Of a stretch of 56,019 nucleotides of DNA, positions 25,710 to 34,563 are shown piece after piece. The notes beneath the pieces were generated by a model, which did not search any database, had not been told where the DNA came from, and was given only the letters and a program-made list of their open reading frames with translations. Both the position numbers and the translations under genes were made by a program. The DNA is taken from the NCBI GenBank assembly GCA_017935365.1, contig JAGBHT010000043.1:1-56019 (forward strand). Reading direction: 5' to 3'. The stretch's first letter is position 1; each line of letters opens with the position of its first letter. This DNA comes from Ruminiclostridium sp. (GTDB lineage: Bacteria > Bacillota > Clostridia > Oscillospirales > Ruminococcaceae).

Positions 25710-27020
25710 ATGGATAACGCCGATAAGTACAGAGCGCTGAGGGAAAAGCACAAGGAATTTATCTATCACGGCTATGACGTTGCCGACGACGGAATATTCT
25801 TTCACTTTTCGATAGACGATTATCATTTTTACCCCTCATGGAAAACAGAGAGCGGACTGCTTGAAAACAGAACTCCGTTTCTCGATTACATAATATTCAA
25901 CCTCGGCATGGCTGAGCTTGTAAGCTACTGGAAGTGCGCCTGTCCGCCTGTTGTTAAGGTAGAGTGCGGCTCGCTTGACGAAAAGCAGTGTCTGTGGTGG
26001 AAAAAGCTCTACTTCAACGGACTGGGAGAATTTTTCTACAGGAACAATATAGACGCTGATTTTGACAGCTTTATGCAGATAGTGCCTGCCGATAACACTA
26101 AGCATGAATACAAAAGTGAAAAGCCTGTCGGCGGCTATCTCGTGGCGGTCGGCGGTGGCAAGGACAGCGTGGTATCGCTAGAACTGCTCAGAAAATATCA
26201 CGATGAAACGCTGTGCTATATAATAAATCCGAGAGGTGCGACGGTAGAGTGTGCCAAAGTCGCAGGCTTTGACGAAAGCGGAATTGTAGGACCTCGCAGA
26301 ACGATAGATAAGGCACTGCTTGAACGCAATGCGGACGGATACCTCAACGGTCATACGCCGTTCTCGGCGGTGGTCGCATTCTCGGCTTATCTGTTTGCGT
26401 ATCTTCACGGCAAGAAGTATATTGTACTTTCAAACGAAAGCAGTGCGAATGAAACTTACGTCAGCGGAAAGCAGGTAAATCACCAGTACAGCAAGAGCAC
26501 CGAGTTTGAGCGTGATTTCAGAAACTATGTTACGGATTATCTTGACGACAGCATACAGTATTTCAGCCTTCTGCGCCCGTGGAGCGAATGGCAGATAGCA
26601 AGGAAATTCGTTACCTATCCGCAGTATTTTCCTGTGTTCCAGAGCTGTAACTTAGGCTCAAAGACTAATGTATGGTGTGCGGACTGTGCAAAGTGTCTGT
26701 ATGTTTATATACTGCTGTCGGCATTCCTTGACGATGAAACGCTCGTTAATATCTTCGGCAAGAATATGCTGGACTGCGAAAAGTACGAAGATATGTTTGA
26801 CGGACTGGTGCTTGACGGCAAGGATAAGCCGTTTGAGTGCGTCGGCACAAAGAGCGAGGTCAGACTGTCGCTGTATATGGCGATGAAGCACAGAGGTGAG
26901 AATTTACCGTATCTGCTCAGCCGTTATGCAAAGACTGATCCGCCTGTACCGCAGAGCATGGAAAACTATTTTGACAATGATAATTTTGTACCTCAGCACC
27001 TTATAGGATTGCTGAAGTAA
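25710..27020 (+). CDS. murL: MurL-like UDP-MurNAc-L-Ala-L-Glu epimerase
   Basis: A 436-residue protein with an ATP-PPase-like loop (VAVGGGKDSVVSLELL, about residues 145-160) and downstream motifs NPRGAT, SNESSANE and VNHQYSKSTEFE, plus cysteines CADCAKC. This pattern fits MurL, known from Xanthomonas, which uses ATP to invert the terminal L-Glu of UDP-MurNAc-L-Ala-L-Glu. A strong AAGGAGG precedes the ATG. The decisive context is the next gene, 14 bases downstream, a MurD-like ligase: MurL works with MurD2. The assignment rests on recalled family motifs and adjacency; no alignment was possible. Confidence 0.72.
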   Translation: MDNADKYRALREKHKEFIYHGYDVADDGIFFHFSIDDYHFYPSWKTESGLLENRTPFLDYIIFNLGMAELVSYWKCACPPVVKVECGSLDEKQCLWWKKLYFNGLGEFFYRNNIDADFDSFMQIVPADNTKHEYKSEKPVGGYLVAVGGGKDSVVSLELLRKYHDETLCYIINPRGATVECAKVAGFDESGIVGPRRTIDKALLERNADGYLNGHTPFSAVVAFSAYLFAYLHGKKYIVLSNESSANETYVSGKQVNHQYSKSTEFERDFRNYVTDYLDDSIQYFSLLRPWSEWQIARKFVTYPQYFPVFQSCNLGSKTNVWCADCAKCLYVYILLSAFLDDETLVNIFGKNMLDCEKYEDMFDGLVLDGKDKPFECVGTKSEVRLSLYMAMKHRGENLPYLLSRYAKTDPPVPQSMENYFDNDNFVPQHLIGLLK

Positions 27021-27034
27021 GAAAGTGACGATAT

Positions 27035-28351
27035 ATGACTATAGACGAAAAACTGAAAGCGTTTTTTGAAAATAAGAAAGTTGTTATTCTCGGCTTTGGC
27101 AGAGAGGGACGTTCTACACTGAAACTGCTTGGAAACTGTAATTGCAAAAGCATTACGGTAGCCGATATGAATCCTGTACCGGAATGGGAAGCGGAGGGCT
27201 GTACGCTTTGCTGCGGAGAGGATTATCTTACCTGCCTTGACGACTGCGATGTTATAATGAAAGCTCCGGGTGTTATTCTTAAAAATATTGTGAGCGATGA
27301 AATAAAGGTTAAGATAACATCGCAGACCGATCTGTTTTTGCGTTTTTGCGACAATATGATAATCGGTATCACGGGAACTAAGGGCAAGTCGACTACTTCA
27401 AGCCTGATAAAATTCTTTATTGAGAAGAGTGGAAGAGATACTATGCTTATCGGTAACATCGGAGTTCCGCCGCTTGAAAGACGTGAGGAGTTCACCAAAG
27501 ACTGCGTTATCGTATGCGAAATGTCCTGCCACCAGCTTGAATATGTAAAGGCGTCGCCGAATGTATCGGTACTTCTTAATGTTTACCCCGAACACCTTGA
27601 CCACTATACCGACTTTGCGGCTTACAGAACTGCAAAATTGAACATTTTCCGCTATCAGAACGAAAGCGATACGCTGATAATCGGCGAAGAGGTAAAGCAG
27701 TATGCCGATACAAAGGCAAAGGTCATAACAGCCGGTTTTTCCTGCGGTGATATAGGAACACGAAACGGCGGTATCTTCATCGGTGATGAATTTTACCCTG
27801 CCGGTATGATTGATACAAAGCTAAAAGGCGAACACAATCTTTACAATATAGCGATTGCGGTCTGCGCTGCAACAAAGGCAGGTTGTACAGTAAAGCAGTG
27901 TCTTGATGTACTTCCGCAGTTCAGCGGTCTTGAACACAGACTTGAATATGTCTGCACGCTGAACGGAGCCGAGTATATCAACGACAGCATAAGCACAGCA
28001 CCGCAGACAGCAATAGCCGCACTGAAAGCCTATCCCGATACCGATACGCTGATAATCGGCGGAATGGACAGAGGTATTCCTTATGATGAACTGTCAGATT
28101 GGCTGAACGCTGATACTTCGGTCAGAAACCTGATAATTCTTCCCGACAGCGGCAAGAGGGTAGCCGAGAAGGTCACAAATCCGCTGATAAATCTGATTTA
28201 CGCCGATGATATGGCGCAGGCTGTAAAGTCTGCAAAACAGGTGACTAAGGTAAGATGTATATTATCGCCTGCCGCCGCAAGCTACGGCTTTTACAAGAAC
28301 TTTGAAGAGAGAGGAAAGCACTTCAAGGAGCTTGTGACATCAAATAATTGA
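27035..28351 (+). CDS. murD2: UDP-MurNAc-L-alanine glutamate ligase, MurD2-like
   Basis: Mur ligase of 438 residues. Domain 1 has a Rossmann-like GFGREGRSTLKLL. The central ATPase domain has GITGTKGKSTTSSLI and MSCHQLEYVKASPNV, where classical MurD usually reads ELSSFQLE. The C-terminal domain has RLEYVCTLNGAEYINDSIST and SPAAASYGFYKNFEERGKHF. It would add glutamate to UDP-MurNAc-L-Ala. The neighbouring murL-like gene suggests it uses L-Glu (MurD2) instead of D-Glu, but a conventional MurD cannot be excluded from sequence alone. Its stop codon lies inside the left copy of the 15-bp repeat flanking the hairpin element. Confidence 0.8.
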   Translation: MTIDEKLKAFFENKKVVILGFGREGRSTLKLLGNCNCKSITVADMNPVPEWEAEGCTLCCGEDYLTCLDDCDVIMKAPGVILKNIVSDEIKVKITSQTDLFLRFCDNMIIGITGTKGKSTTSSLIKFFIEKSGRDTMLIGNIGVPPLERREEFTKDCVIVCEMSCHQLEYVKASPNVSVLLNVYPEHLDHYTDFAAYRTAKLNIFRYQNESDTLIIGEEVKQYADTKAKVITAGFSCGDIGTRNGGIFIGDEFYPAGMIDTKLKGEHNLYNIAIAVCAATKAGCTVKQCLDVLPQFSGLEHRLEYVCTLNGAEYINDSISTAPQTAIAALKAYPDTDTLIIGGMDRGIPYDELSDWLNADTSVRNLIILPDSGKRVAEKVTNPLINLIYADDMAQAVKSAKQVTKVRCILSPAAASYGFYKNFEERGKHFKELVTSNN

Positions 28352-28710
28352 TATGATCAACCATAAAATGGGGTTGAGGGGCGGTAGCCCCAGCAATATA
28401 GCCCCGGCACGGATGCCGGGCGTGTATGCCACAAGGCTCTATGCAAGGACGCATACAAGTGGTCGAACAAAGTCGGTGCAGGACGCACCGACAACAAACG
28501 ACCACAATTGCAAAAACGCAGAGCCAACCGAGCATACACAGCATTTCACGGGGGAAAGGGGTTTTCGGCAAGGATGCCGAAATAAGGACACACTAAGCTT
28601 TGCAGTACGCAAAGCCATCAGAGTGTCCTAAAGGGGATAGGGTTAGAGAATTTGTGCTATTTTTATAGAATTGAACTTTACTATAATTAGCTAGTATCAA
28701 ATAATTGATA
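28339..28710. mobile_element. Nested-hairpin element, locus B, between 15-bp direct repeats
   Basis: The 15-mer ATCAAATAATTGATA occurs at 28339-28353 (over the murD stop) and again at 28696-28710. Between them is an ORF-less element of about 340 bases starting with ATAAAATGGGGTTGAGGGGC. Its structures are GGGGC/GCCCC; CCCGGC/GCCGGG (28403-28420); outer arms GTGTATGC/GCATACAC (28422, 28532) enclosing GGCTCT/AGAGCC, ATGC/GCAT and GTGGTCG/CGACCAC around GTCGGTGC/GCACCGAC; TTTCGGC/GCCGAAA (28563-28582); and AGGACAC/GTGTCCT around GCTTTGC/GCAAAGC (28585-28629). Its shared start and core match locus C. It looks like a non-autonomous mobile or hairpin-repeat element; the long repeat could be a target duplication. 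Confidence 0.7.
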
Positions 28711-28767
28711 CTATACAAAAGACTTTTTGTAACAAACGCCGAATTTTCCCCGATATAACTGTGGGGA

Positions 28768-28796
28768 TTGACAAAATCGATTTTATGTGTTATCAT
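28768..28796 (+). promoter_or_regulatory. SigA-type promoter of the hisZGDCBHAF operon
   Basis: TTGACA (28768-28773), a 17-nt spacer, and TATCAT (28791-28796), with the hisZ start codon 86 bases downstream. The -10 box lies inside a perfect palindrome. Confidence 0.8.
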
Positions 28797-28813
28797 ATTA
28801 TCGTGATAACACA
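28786..28813. promoter_or_regulatory. Candidate his operator palindrome
   Basis: TGTGTTATCA (28786-28795) and TGATAACACA (28804-28813) are a perfect 10-bp inverted repeat with an 8-nt spacer covering the -10 box and the start site. A TrpR-family histidine repressor (HisR/YerC type) is a plausible ligand by family knowledge; no regulator gene is visible in the window. No T-box or leader-peptide attenuator was seen. Confidence 0.65.
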
Positions 28814-28882
28814 TTAGCACACTAAAGTGCAGATATAAATACAGTAAACAAAGCCGACAGGCATGAAAGGAAATAACCATAG

Positions 28883-30103
28883 ATGAAAAGCTACGATCTT
28901 ATTACACCTGAGGGTACAAGAGATCTGCTGTTTGACGAGTGTGTAGCCCGTAAGGAAGCAGAGGACAAATTAAGAGCGGTGTTCACCGCCCACGGATACA
29001 GCGAGGTAATCACTCCTGCGCTTGAATTCTACGATGTATTCAACAACAAGACAAGAAGCTTCCGCCAGGAAGATATGTACAAGCTGACAGACGGCAAGGG
29101 CAGACTTATGGTAATGCGCCCGGACAGTACAATGCCTATCGCAAGAATAGTTGCGACAAGACTGCGCGACGGAGTGTTCCCGTTAAAGCTGTTCTGCTCG
29201 CAGAATATCTACCGTTGCAATCCTAAGATGGCAGGCAGGGACGATGAGTTCATGCAGAGTGGTGTTGAAATAATCGGCGGCGATGAAAAGCGTTCTGACC
29301 TTGAGGCACTCAGCCTTGCGGCACAGGTGCTTAACTCCTGCTCAAGCGATGATGTCCGTCTTGAAATAGGCGATAACACGTTCTATAAACTGCTTCTTGA
29401 AAAGCTGGATATAGACGATGAGGAAACGGTAAGAAGCCTTATAGAGTCTAAGAACACCCCCGACCTTACACAGTTTATAAAGGACAATGTGGATAACGCT
29501 CCCGAAAAGCGCAGATATTCAGAGATACTTTTACAGCTCCCTGATCTGTTCGGCGGTGCTGAAGTGTTCGACAAAGCTGAAAAGCTGTTTGCAGGCACAG
29601 CGCTTTCCGACAGACTGACAGAGCTTAAGGAAACATTTGACGCACTGAGAAAGCTTGAAGCTGAGGACAAGATAACGGTTGATTTAGGTCTTGTAAACAA
29701 GGCTGAGTATTATACGGGTATCGTGTTCAGAGGATATATTGAGGAATACGGTCAGGCGGTGCTTTCGGGCGGCAGATATGATACGCTTATCGGAAGTTTC
29801 GGTGCAGACGATATGCCGGCTGTAGGCTTTGCGGTTAACGTAAACGCTATCGCGTCGGCTAATCTCAGAAGCAACAGAAGCACAAAGGCCCGTCACGCGG
29901 AAGTACTGGTATTCGCCGCAGACGATGATCTTATTGACGGTATCAGCCACTGCACAAAGCTTATCTCAAAGGGAATAAGCGCTGAGTTCAGCACCTGCCC
30001 CACGCTTGAGGCGGCTATGGAATATGCAAAGGCAAACAAGATAAGCAAGATAGATATAATAGATAAAGAGAAGAACGAACAGCCCGTTACTATGACGCTG
30101 TAA
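28883..30103 (+). CDS. hisZ: ATP phosphoribosyltransferase regulatory subunit
   Basis: A 406-residue catalytically inactive paralogue of class II histidyl-tRNA synthetase that forms the HisZ-HisG complex for the first step of histidine synthesis. Visible class II motifs are TPEGTRDLLFDECVARK, VMRPDSTMPIARIV and SQNIYRCNPKMAGRDDEFMQSG. It is recognised as HisZ rather than HisS by the adjacent short-form hisG and the divergent C-terminus. GAAAGGA precedes the ATG. It is the first gene of the his operon. Confidence 0.93.
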   Translation: MKSYDLITPEGTRDLLFDECVARKEAEDKLRAVFTAHGYSEVITPALEFYDVFNNKTRSFRQEDMYKLTDGKGRLMVMRPDSTMPIARIVATRLRDGVFPLKLFCSQNIYRCNPKMAGRDDEFMQSGVEIIGGDEKRSDLEALSLAAQVLNSCSSDDVRLEIGDNTFYKLLLEKLDIDDEETVRSLIESKNTPDLTQFIKDNVDNAPEKRRYSEILLQLPDLFGGAEVFDKAEKLFAGTALSDRLTELKETFDALRKLEAEDKITVDLGLVNKAEYYTGIVFRGYIEEYGQAVLSGGRYDTLIGSFGADDMPAVGFAVNVNAIASANLRSNRSTKARHAEVLVFAADDDLIDGISHCTKLISKGISAEFSTCPTLEAAMEYAKANKISKIDIIDKEKNEQPVTMTL

Positions 30104-30118
30104 GAAGGGGTATACATA

Positions 30119-30751
30119 ATGGATAAAAAGACGATCAGAATTGCTCTTACAAAGGGCAGACTTGAAAAGGATACGGTAAACCTTTTCGATAAGATAGGAT
30201 ATGATGTTTCACAGCTTCGTGACAAGGGCAGAAGACTTATACTAGATATACCCGGAAGCAATATCGAGGTAGTGCTTGCAAAAGCCGCAGATGTGCTGAC
30301 TTATGTTGAGCACGGTGTATGCGACTTAGGCGTTGTAGGCAAGGATACTATAGACGAGCACGGCGGTAGATTCTTTGAGGTATGCGATCTCGGTTTCGGC
30401 CGTTGCAGATTTGCTCTTGCGGGAAAAGTCGGAAACAACTTCTATGAGGGCTGCGGTGTAAAGACTATCGCTACAAAGTACCCCAACATTACAAGAAGAT
30501 TTTTCGAGTCAAAGGCTATGGACGTTGATATAGTAAAGATCGAGGGCTCTGTAGAGCTGGCTCCCTTACTTGAACTGTCGGACGGTATCGTTGATATAGT
30601 CGAAACAGGTACAACACTTAAAGAAAACGGACTTGAGGTATATGAATATGTTTCACCGATTTCAGCCCGTGTAATAGTAAACCCCGTAAGTATGAAGCTT
30701 AAAAAGAACAGCATTGAAGAGCTTGTAAATAAAATGGAAAGCAATATATAA
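30119..30751 (+). CDS. hisG: ATP phosphoribosyltransferase, short form
   Basis: Catalytic subunit of 210 residues joining ATP and PRPP, the committed step of histidine synthesis. It is the short form without the C-terminal regulatory domain, so it needs HisZ, encoded 15 bases upstream. Landmarks are RIALTKGRLEKDTV, GVVGKDTIDEHG and the PRPP-loop region DGIVDIVETGTTLKENGL. Feedback control would act through the HisZG complex. Confidence 0.96.
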   Translation: MDKKTIRIALTKGRLEKDTVNLFDKIGYDVSQLRDKGRRLILDIPGSNIEVVLAKAADVLTYVEHGVCDLGVVGKDTIDEHGGRFFEVCDLGFGRCRFALAGKVGNNFYEGCGVKTIATKYPNITRRFFESKAMDVDIVKIEGSVELAPLLELSDGIVDIVETGTTLKENGLEVYEYVSPISARVIVNPVSMKLKKNSIEELVNKMESNI

Positions 30752-30768
30752 GAAAGGACGCTAAAAAG

Positions 30769-32055
30769 ATGATAAAGATGATAAAAGCCGACGGCAGTGA
30801 AAAAGAATTCCTCGCAGGGATGAAAAAGCGCAGCAGTGAGGTAAACGCCGAGGTTGAAAAGACAGTAAGAGCAATTATAGATGATGTTGCTGCAAGAGGT
30901 GACGAGGCTGTAAAGGAATACACCGCAAAGTTTGACTGCCCCGATATGCAGTATTACAGAGTACCCGATGAGGTTATACAGGACGCACTCACAAACGCAG
31001 ATCCCGACTTTGTAAACTCTATGCTTAACGCTCAGGAGAATATAACAGCGTTCCACACACGTCAGAAGCAGAACGGATATATGATGACAGACGAGAGCGG
31101 CTGTATCTTAGGTCAGCGTGTAAGAGGTCTTGACAGAGTAGGCTTATACGTTCCCGGCGGCACAGCGGCTTATCCTTCATCAGTTCTTATGAACGCTATC
31201 CCCGCAAAGATCGCGGGCGTAGGTGAGATCATTATGGTTACACCTCCTATGAAGGATGGTACACCCAACAACGATATACTTGTAGCGGCGGCTCTATGCG
31301 GCGTTGACAAGATATTCATGTGCGGCGGTGCGCAGGCTATTGCGGCTCTGGCATTCGGCACGGAAGAGATACCCAAGGTTTCAAAGATAGTAGGACCCGG
31401 TAATATCTTCGTTGCAACAGCAAAGAAGCTCCTTTACGGAACGGTCGATATAGATATGATAGCAGGTCCGAGCGAAATTCTTATAGTAGCTGACGATACG
31501 GCAAATCCGAAATACGCCGCCGCTGATCTTATGTCACAGGCTGAACACGACAAGCTTGCAAGTTCAGTGCTTATCACGACAAGTCAGCGTGTTGCGGATG
31601 AAACGGTAAAGGAGATTGAAAGACAGGTAGCAGACCTTTCAAGAAAGGATATTATCAATACCTCTCTTGACAACTGCGGTGCAATCATTATCTGTGACGA
31701 TATGGACAAGGCTTGCGAGATAGCAAACGAGATCGCCCCCGAACACCTTGAAGTGCTTGCGGCTAATCCTCTCGAATACATAGGAAAGCTGACGAACTGC
31801 GGTTCGCTGTTCCTCGGAGAATATGCTCCGGAGCCTCTCGGCGACTATTACGCAGGACCTAACCACGTTCTTCCCACAAGCGGTACGGCAAGATTCTTCT
31901 CACCGCTTTCAGTGGACAGCTTTATCAAGAAGTCAAGCTATATCTACTATACAAGAGATAAGCTGTTCGGCGCTAAAGAGGATATTGTAAGAATAGCAAA
32001 GCGTGAAAGACTTACAGCACACGCAAACGCTATCACGGTAAGATTCGAGGACTGA
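30769..32055 (+). CDS. hisD: Histidinol dehydrogenase
   Basis: Zinc- and NAD-dependent enzyme of 428 residues oxidising histidinol to histidine in two steps. Landmarks are GLYVPGGTAAYPSSVLMNAI, GGAQAIAALAFGTE, KIVGPGNIFV, IAGPSEILIVAD, SQAEHDKLASSVL, and the catalytic region IAPEHLEV with GDYYAGPNHVLPTSG. AGAAAGGA precedes the ATG at 30769. It lies four bases upstream of hisC, so the two are probably coupled. Confidence 0.97.
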   Translation: MIKMIKADGSEKEFLAGMKKRSSEVNAEVEKTVRAIIDDVAARGDEAVKEYTAKFDCPDMQYYRVPDEVIQDALTNADPDFVNSMLNAQENITAFHTRQKQNGYMMTDESGCILGQRVRGLDRVGLYVPGGTAAYPSSVLMNAIPAKIAGVGEIIMVTPPMKDGTPNNDILVAAALCGVDKIFMCGGAQAIAALAFGTEEIPKVSKIVGPGNIFVATAKKLLYGTVDIDMIAGPSEILIVADDTANPKYAAADLMSQAEHDKLASSVLITTSQRVADETVKEIERQVADLSRKDIINTSLDNCGAIIICDDMDKACEIANEIAPEHLEVLAANPLEYIGKLTNCGSLFLGEYAPEPLGDYYAGPNHVLPTSGTARFFSPLSVDSFIKKSSYIYYTRDKLFGAKEDIVRIAKRERLTAHANAITVRFED

Positions 32056-32058
32056 CAG

Positions 32059-33120
32059 ATGAACTATACAACATGGGAACAGCGCGTCCGCAAGGTTGAG
32101 CCGTACACACCCGGCGAACAGCCCAAGACGGACAATGTAATAAAGCTGAACACTAACGAAAACCCTTTTCCCCCGTCACCTATGGTGGAAAAGGTCATAA
32201 AGGAATATAACGAGGACGCACTGAGATTATACCCCGATACAAGGGCAGGACTGCTTGTTGACGCACTCGCAAAGCGTTACGGCGTTGACAGCGATCAGGT
32301 GTTTGTAGGCGTAGGTTCTGATGATGTAATATCGCAGACGTTCCTTACATTCTTCAACTCCGACAAGGAAATTCTTTTCCCCGACATTACTTATTCGTTC
32401 TATGACGTATGGGCAGAGCTGTACAGAATACCGTACCGCACAGTGCCTTTAAAGGACGATTTTACGATCGATCCTGACGACTACAAGTGCGACAACGGCG
32501 GTATAATCATACCTAACCCCAACGCACCTACAGGCGTGCTTGAAAGCCTTGATACGATAGAAGAGATTTTAAAGGCAAATCCTACATCTGTAGTCGTAAT
32601 AGATGAAGCGTATATCGATTTCGGCGGAACAAGCTGTCTGCCGCTTATAAACAAGTATGAAAATCTGCTTGTAGTGCAGACATTCTCAAAGTCACGCTCA
32701 ATGGCGGGTATGAGAATAGGCTTTGCTATAGGAAGTAAGAAGCTTATCAAGTATCTCAGCGATGTAAAGTTCTCGGTAAACAGCTATACTATGAATCCGC
32801 TGTCTATCATCGGTGGTGCGGCGGCTGTCGAGGACGAGGAGTATTTCAAAAAGACAACACAGGAAATAATCGATACGAGAGAATACAGCAAGAAAAGGCT
32901 TACCGAGCTTGGATTTACTTTCCCCGACTCGATGAGCAACTTTATATTTGCTTCTCATAAGAGCGTGCCTGCAAAGGAAATTTTCACAAAGCTTAAAGAA
33001 CAGGGAATATATGTACGTTACTGGGACAAGCCGAGGATAGATAATCACCTCAGAATAACGATCGGCACTAAGGAAAATATGGATAAGGTATTTGAAAAGC
33101 TCGCCGCTATAGTCGGCTGA
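32059..33120 (+). CDS. hisC: Histidinol-phosphate aminotransferase
   Basis: PLP-dependent fold-type I aminotransferase of 353 residues. Landmarks are [33 protein letters not shown] and the Schiff-base lysine in [15 protein letters not shown]. It transfers an amino group from glutamate to imidazole acetol phosphate; some family members also act on aromatic substrates. It lies tightly between hisD and hisB. Confidence 0.96.
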   Translation: MNYTTWEQRVRKVEPYTPGEQPKTDNVIKLNTNENPFPPSPMVEKVIKEYNEDALRLYPDTRAGLLVDALAKRYGVDSDQVFVGVGSDDVISQTFLTFFNSDKEILFPDITYSFYDVWAELYRIPYRTVPLKDDFTIDPDDYKCDNGGIIIPNPNAPTGVLESLDTIEEILKANPTSVVVIDEAYIDFGGTSCLPLINKYENLLVVQTFSKSRSMAGMRIGFAIGSKKLIKYLSDVKFSVNSYTMNPLSIIGGAAAVEDEEYFKKTTQEIIDTREYSKKRLTELGFTFPDSMSNFIFASHKSVPAKEIFTKLKEQGIYVRYWDKPRIDNHLRITIGTKENMDKVFEKLAAIVG

Positions 33121-33139
33121 ATACCGAAAGGATAAGAAT

Positions 33140-33715
33140 ATGAGCGTTATCGAAAGAAAGACAAAGGAAACCGATATAAAGGCGGAGCTTAACGTTTACG
33201 GAAGTTCAAAAGCCGAGATAGACAGCGGTATAGGCTTTTTCGACCATATGCTGACGGCACTTACCGTTCACGGCGGATTTGATTTAAAACTCAAGTGTGA
33301 CGGAGATTTATACGTTGACGGACACCACACGGTAGAGGACTGCGGAATAGTGCTTGGCAAGGCACTGGCTGAGGCACTCGGCGACAAGAGCGGTATTGTG
33401 CGTTTCGGAAGCGCATATGTTCCTATGGACGAGGCACTTTCATTCTGTGCGGTTGACATAAGCGGCAGACCTTATCTTGTGTTTGACGCTGAATTTACCG
33501 ATGACAGAACGGGTATGTTCGATAATTGCCTTACGGAAGAGTTTTTCCGTGCGTTTGCATTCAATGCGGGAATCACACTGCATATTAAGAACGTCTACGG
33601 CAAGAACGATCACCACAAGATAGAGTCGATGTTCAAGGCGGTGGCTTATGCACTTAAAACTGCCGTAAGAAAAAATTCGGACGGTTCTGTAGTTTCCACG
33701 AAAGGAACATTATAA
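33140..33715 (+). CDS. hisB: Imidazoleglycerol-phosphate dehydratase
   Basis: Manganese enzyme of 191 residues with the monofunctional HisB dehydratase domain only. The metal-binding histidine motifs appear in [38 protein letters not shown] and [12 protein letters not shown]. There is no fused histidinol phosphatase domain, and no phosphatase gene (hisK/hisJ type) occurs in this window, so that step must be encoded elsewhere. Its stop codon overlaps the hisH start (TAATG). Confidence 0.97.
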   Translation: MSVIERKTKETDIKAELNVYGSSKAEIDSGIGFFDHMLTALTVHGGFDLKLKCDGDLYVDGHHTVEDCGIVLGKALAEALGDKSGIVRFGSAYVPMDEALSFCAVDISGRPYLVFDAEFTDDRTGMFDNCLTEEFFRAFAFNAGITLHIKNVYGKNDHHKIESMFKAVAYALKTAVRKNSDGSVVSTKGTL

Positions 33716-34314
33716 TGATAACGATAATCGACTACGGCGCGGGAAATCTGTTCAGCGTGCAGAACGCGCTGAACTTTCTCGGCGTAGAAAACAATATATC
33801 AAGCAAGGCTGAGGATATCGTATCGGCGGATAAGCTGATACTGCCCGGTGTTGGAGCATTTCCCGACGCTATGAGAATGCTTGATGAGGCGGGACTTACC
33901 GAGGTCATAAAGGACGAGGCAAGGAAAAAGCCGCTTATGGGTATCTGTCTTGGTATGCAGATGCTGTTTGACAAGAGTTATGAGTTCGGTGAAACCGAGG
34001 GGCTTGGGCTTATCCCGGGTACAGTGGAGCTTATGCACCCGGCAAACGATCTTGTAATACCTCATATCGGCTGGAACTCGCTTGAAAAGAACGAGCCGTG
34101 CAAACTGCTCGAAACTGTGAATGACGGCGATTATGTATATTTTGTACACTCTTATGCGGCAGTTACCGACAGCAGGAATGTTGCGGCATACTGCGACTAC
34201 GGTATGAAAGTGCCTGCGCTTGTAATGAGCGGCAATGTATACGGCTGTCAGTTCCACCCCGAAAAGAGCGGTAAGACGGGACTTGGTATACTGAAAACTT
34301 TTGCGTCGCTTTAG
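33715..34314 (+). CDS. hisH: Imidazole glycerol phosphate synthase, glutaminase subunit
   Basis: Class I glutamine amidotransferase of 199 residues supplying ammonia to HisF. The nucleophile cysteine lies in GICLGMQMLF, the catalytic histidine and glutamate in GCQFHPEKSG, and the glycine-rich start is IIDYGAGNLFSV. Its start overlaps the hisB stop by one base. HisF lies about 1 kb downstream, after a zinc ribbon gene and hisA. Confidence 0.97.
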   Translation: MITIIDYGAGNLFSVQNALNFLGVENNISSKAEDIVSADKLILPGVGAFPDAMRMLDEAGLTEVIKDEARKKPLMGICLGMQMLFDKSYEFGETEGLGLIPGTVELMHPANDLVIPHIGWNSLEKNEPCKLLETVNDGDYVYFVHSYAAVTDSRNVAAYCDYGMKVPALVMSGNVYGCQFHPEKSGKTGLGILKTFASL

Positions 34315-34338
34315 GCGGCAAGCGGGAAAGGAATAAAT

Positions 34339-34563
34339 ATGGATAAGCTTATCTGTTCATGCGGCGGAGAACTGAAAGAGGGATTTTTCTCCGGCGGGCT
34401 TCTGCCATTGCAAGCGCAGGTATCGGTAGAATTTGACGGCTTCGGTACTGCGGTAAGTCCTGTTACGGCTTATGTCTGCACAAAGTGCGGAAAGGTCGAG
34501 CTGTATGCGGATAAAACGCTTGTCTGCGATCCCGCAAAGCTCAGAAAGGAAAACAACGACTGA
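34339..34563 (+). CDS. Zinc-ribbon small protein inside the his operon
   Basis: A 74-residue protein with two cysteine pairs, CSCGG near the N-terminus and CTKCG at about residue 50, compatible with one zinc ribbon. A hydrophobic/glycine segment lies between them. A GAAAGGA ribosome site precedes the ATG, and its TGA overlaps the hisA ATG, so it is translated as part of the operon. The family was not recognised and no histidine-pathway enzyme has this form. A chaperone or regulatory role is only a guess. Confidence 0.7.
   Translation: MDKLICSCGGELKEGFFSGGLLPLQAQVSVEFDGFGTAVSPVTAYVCTKCGKVELYADKTLVCDPAKLRKENND

Noticed and set aside
28370..28640. CRISPR array as an explanation of the repeated GC-rich segments
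   Set aside because: No regularly spaced identical repeats; the segments are inverted arms of hairpins with differing sequences.
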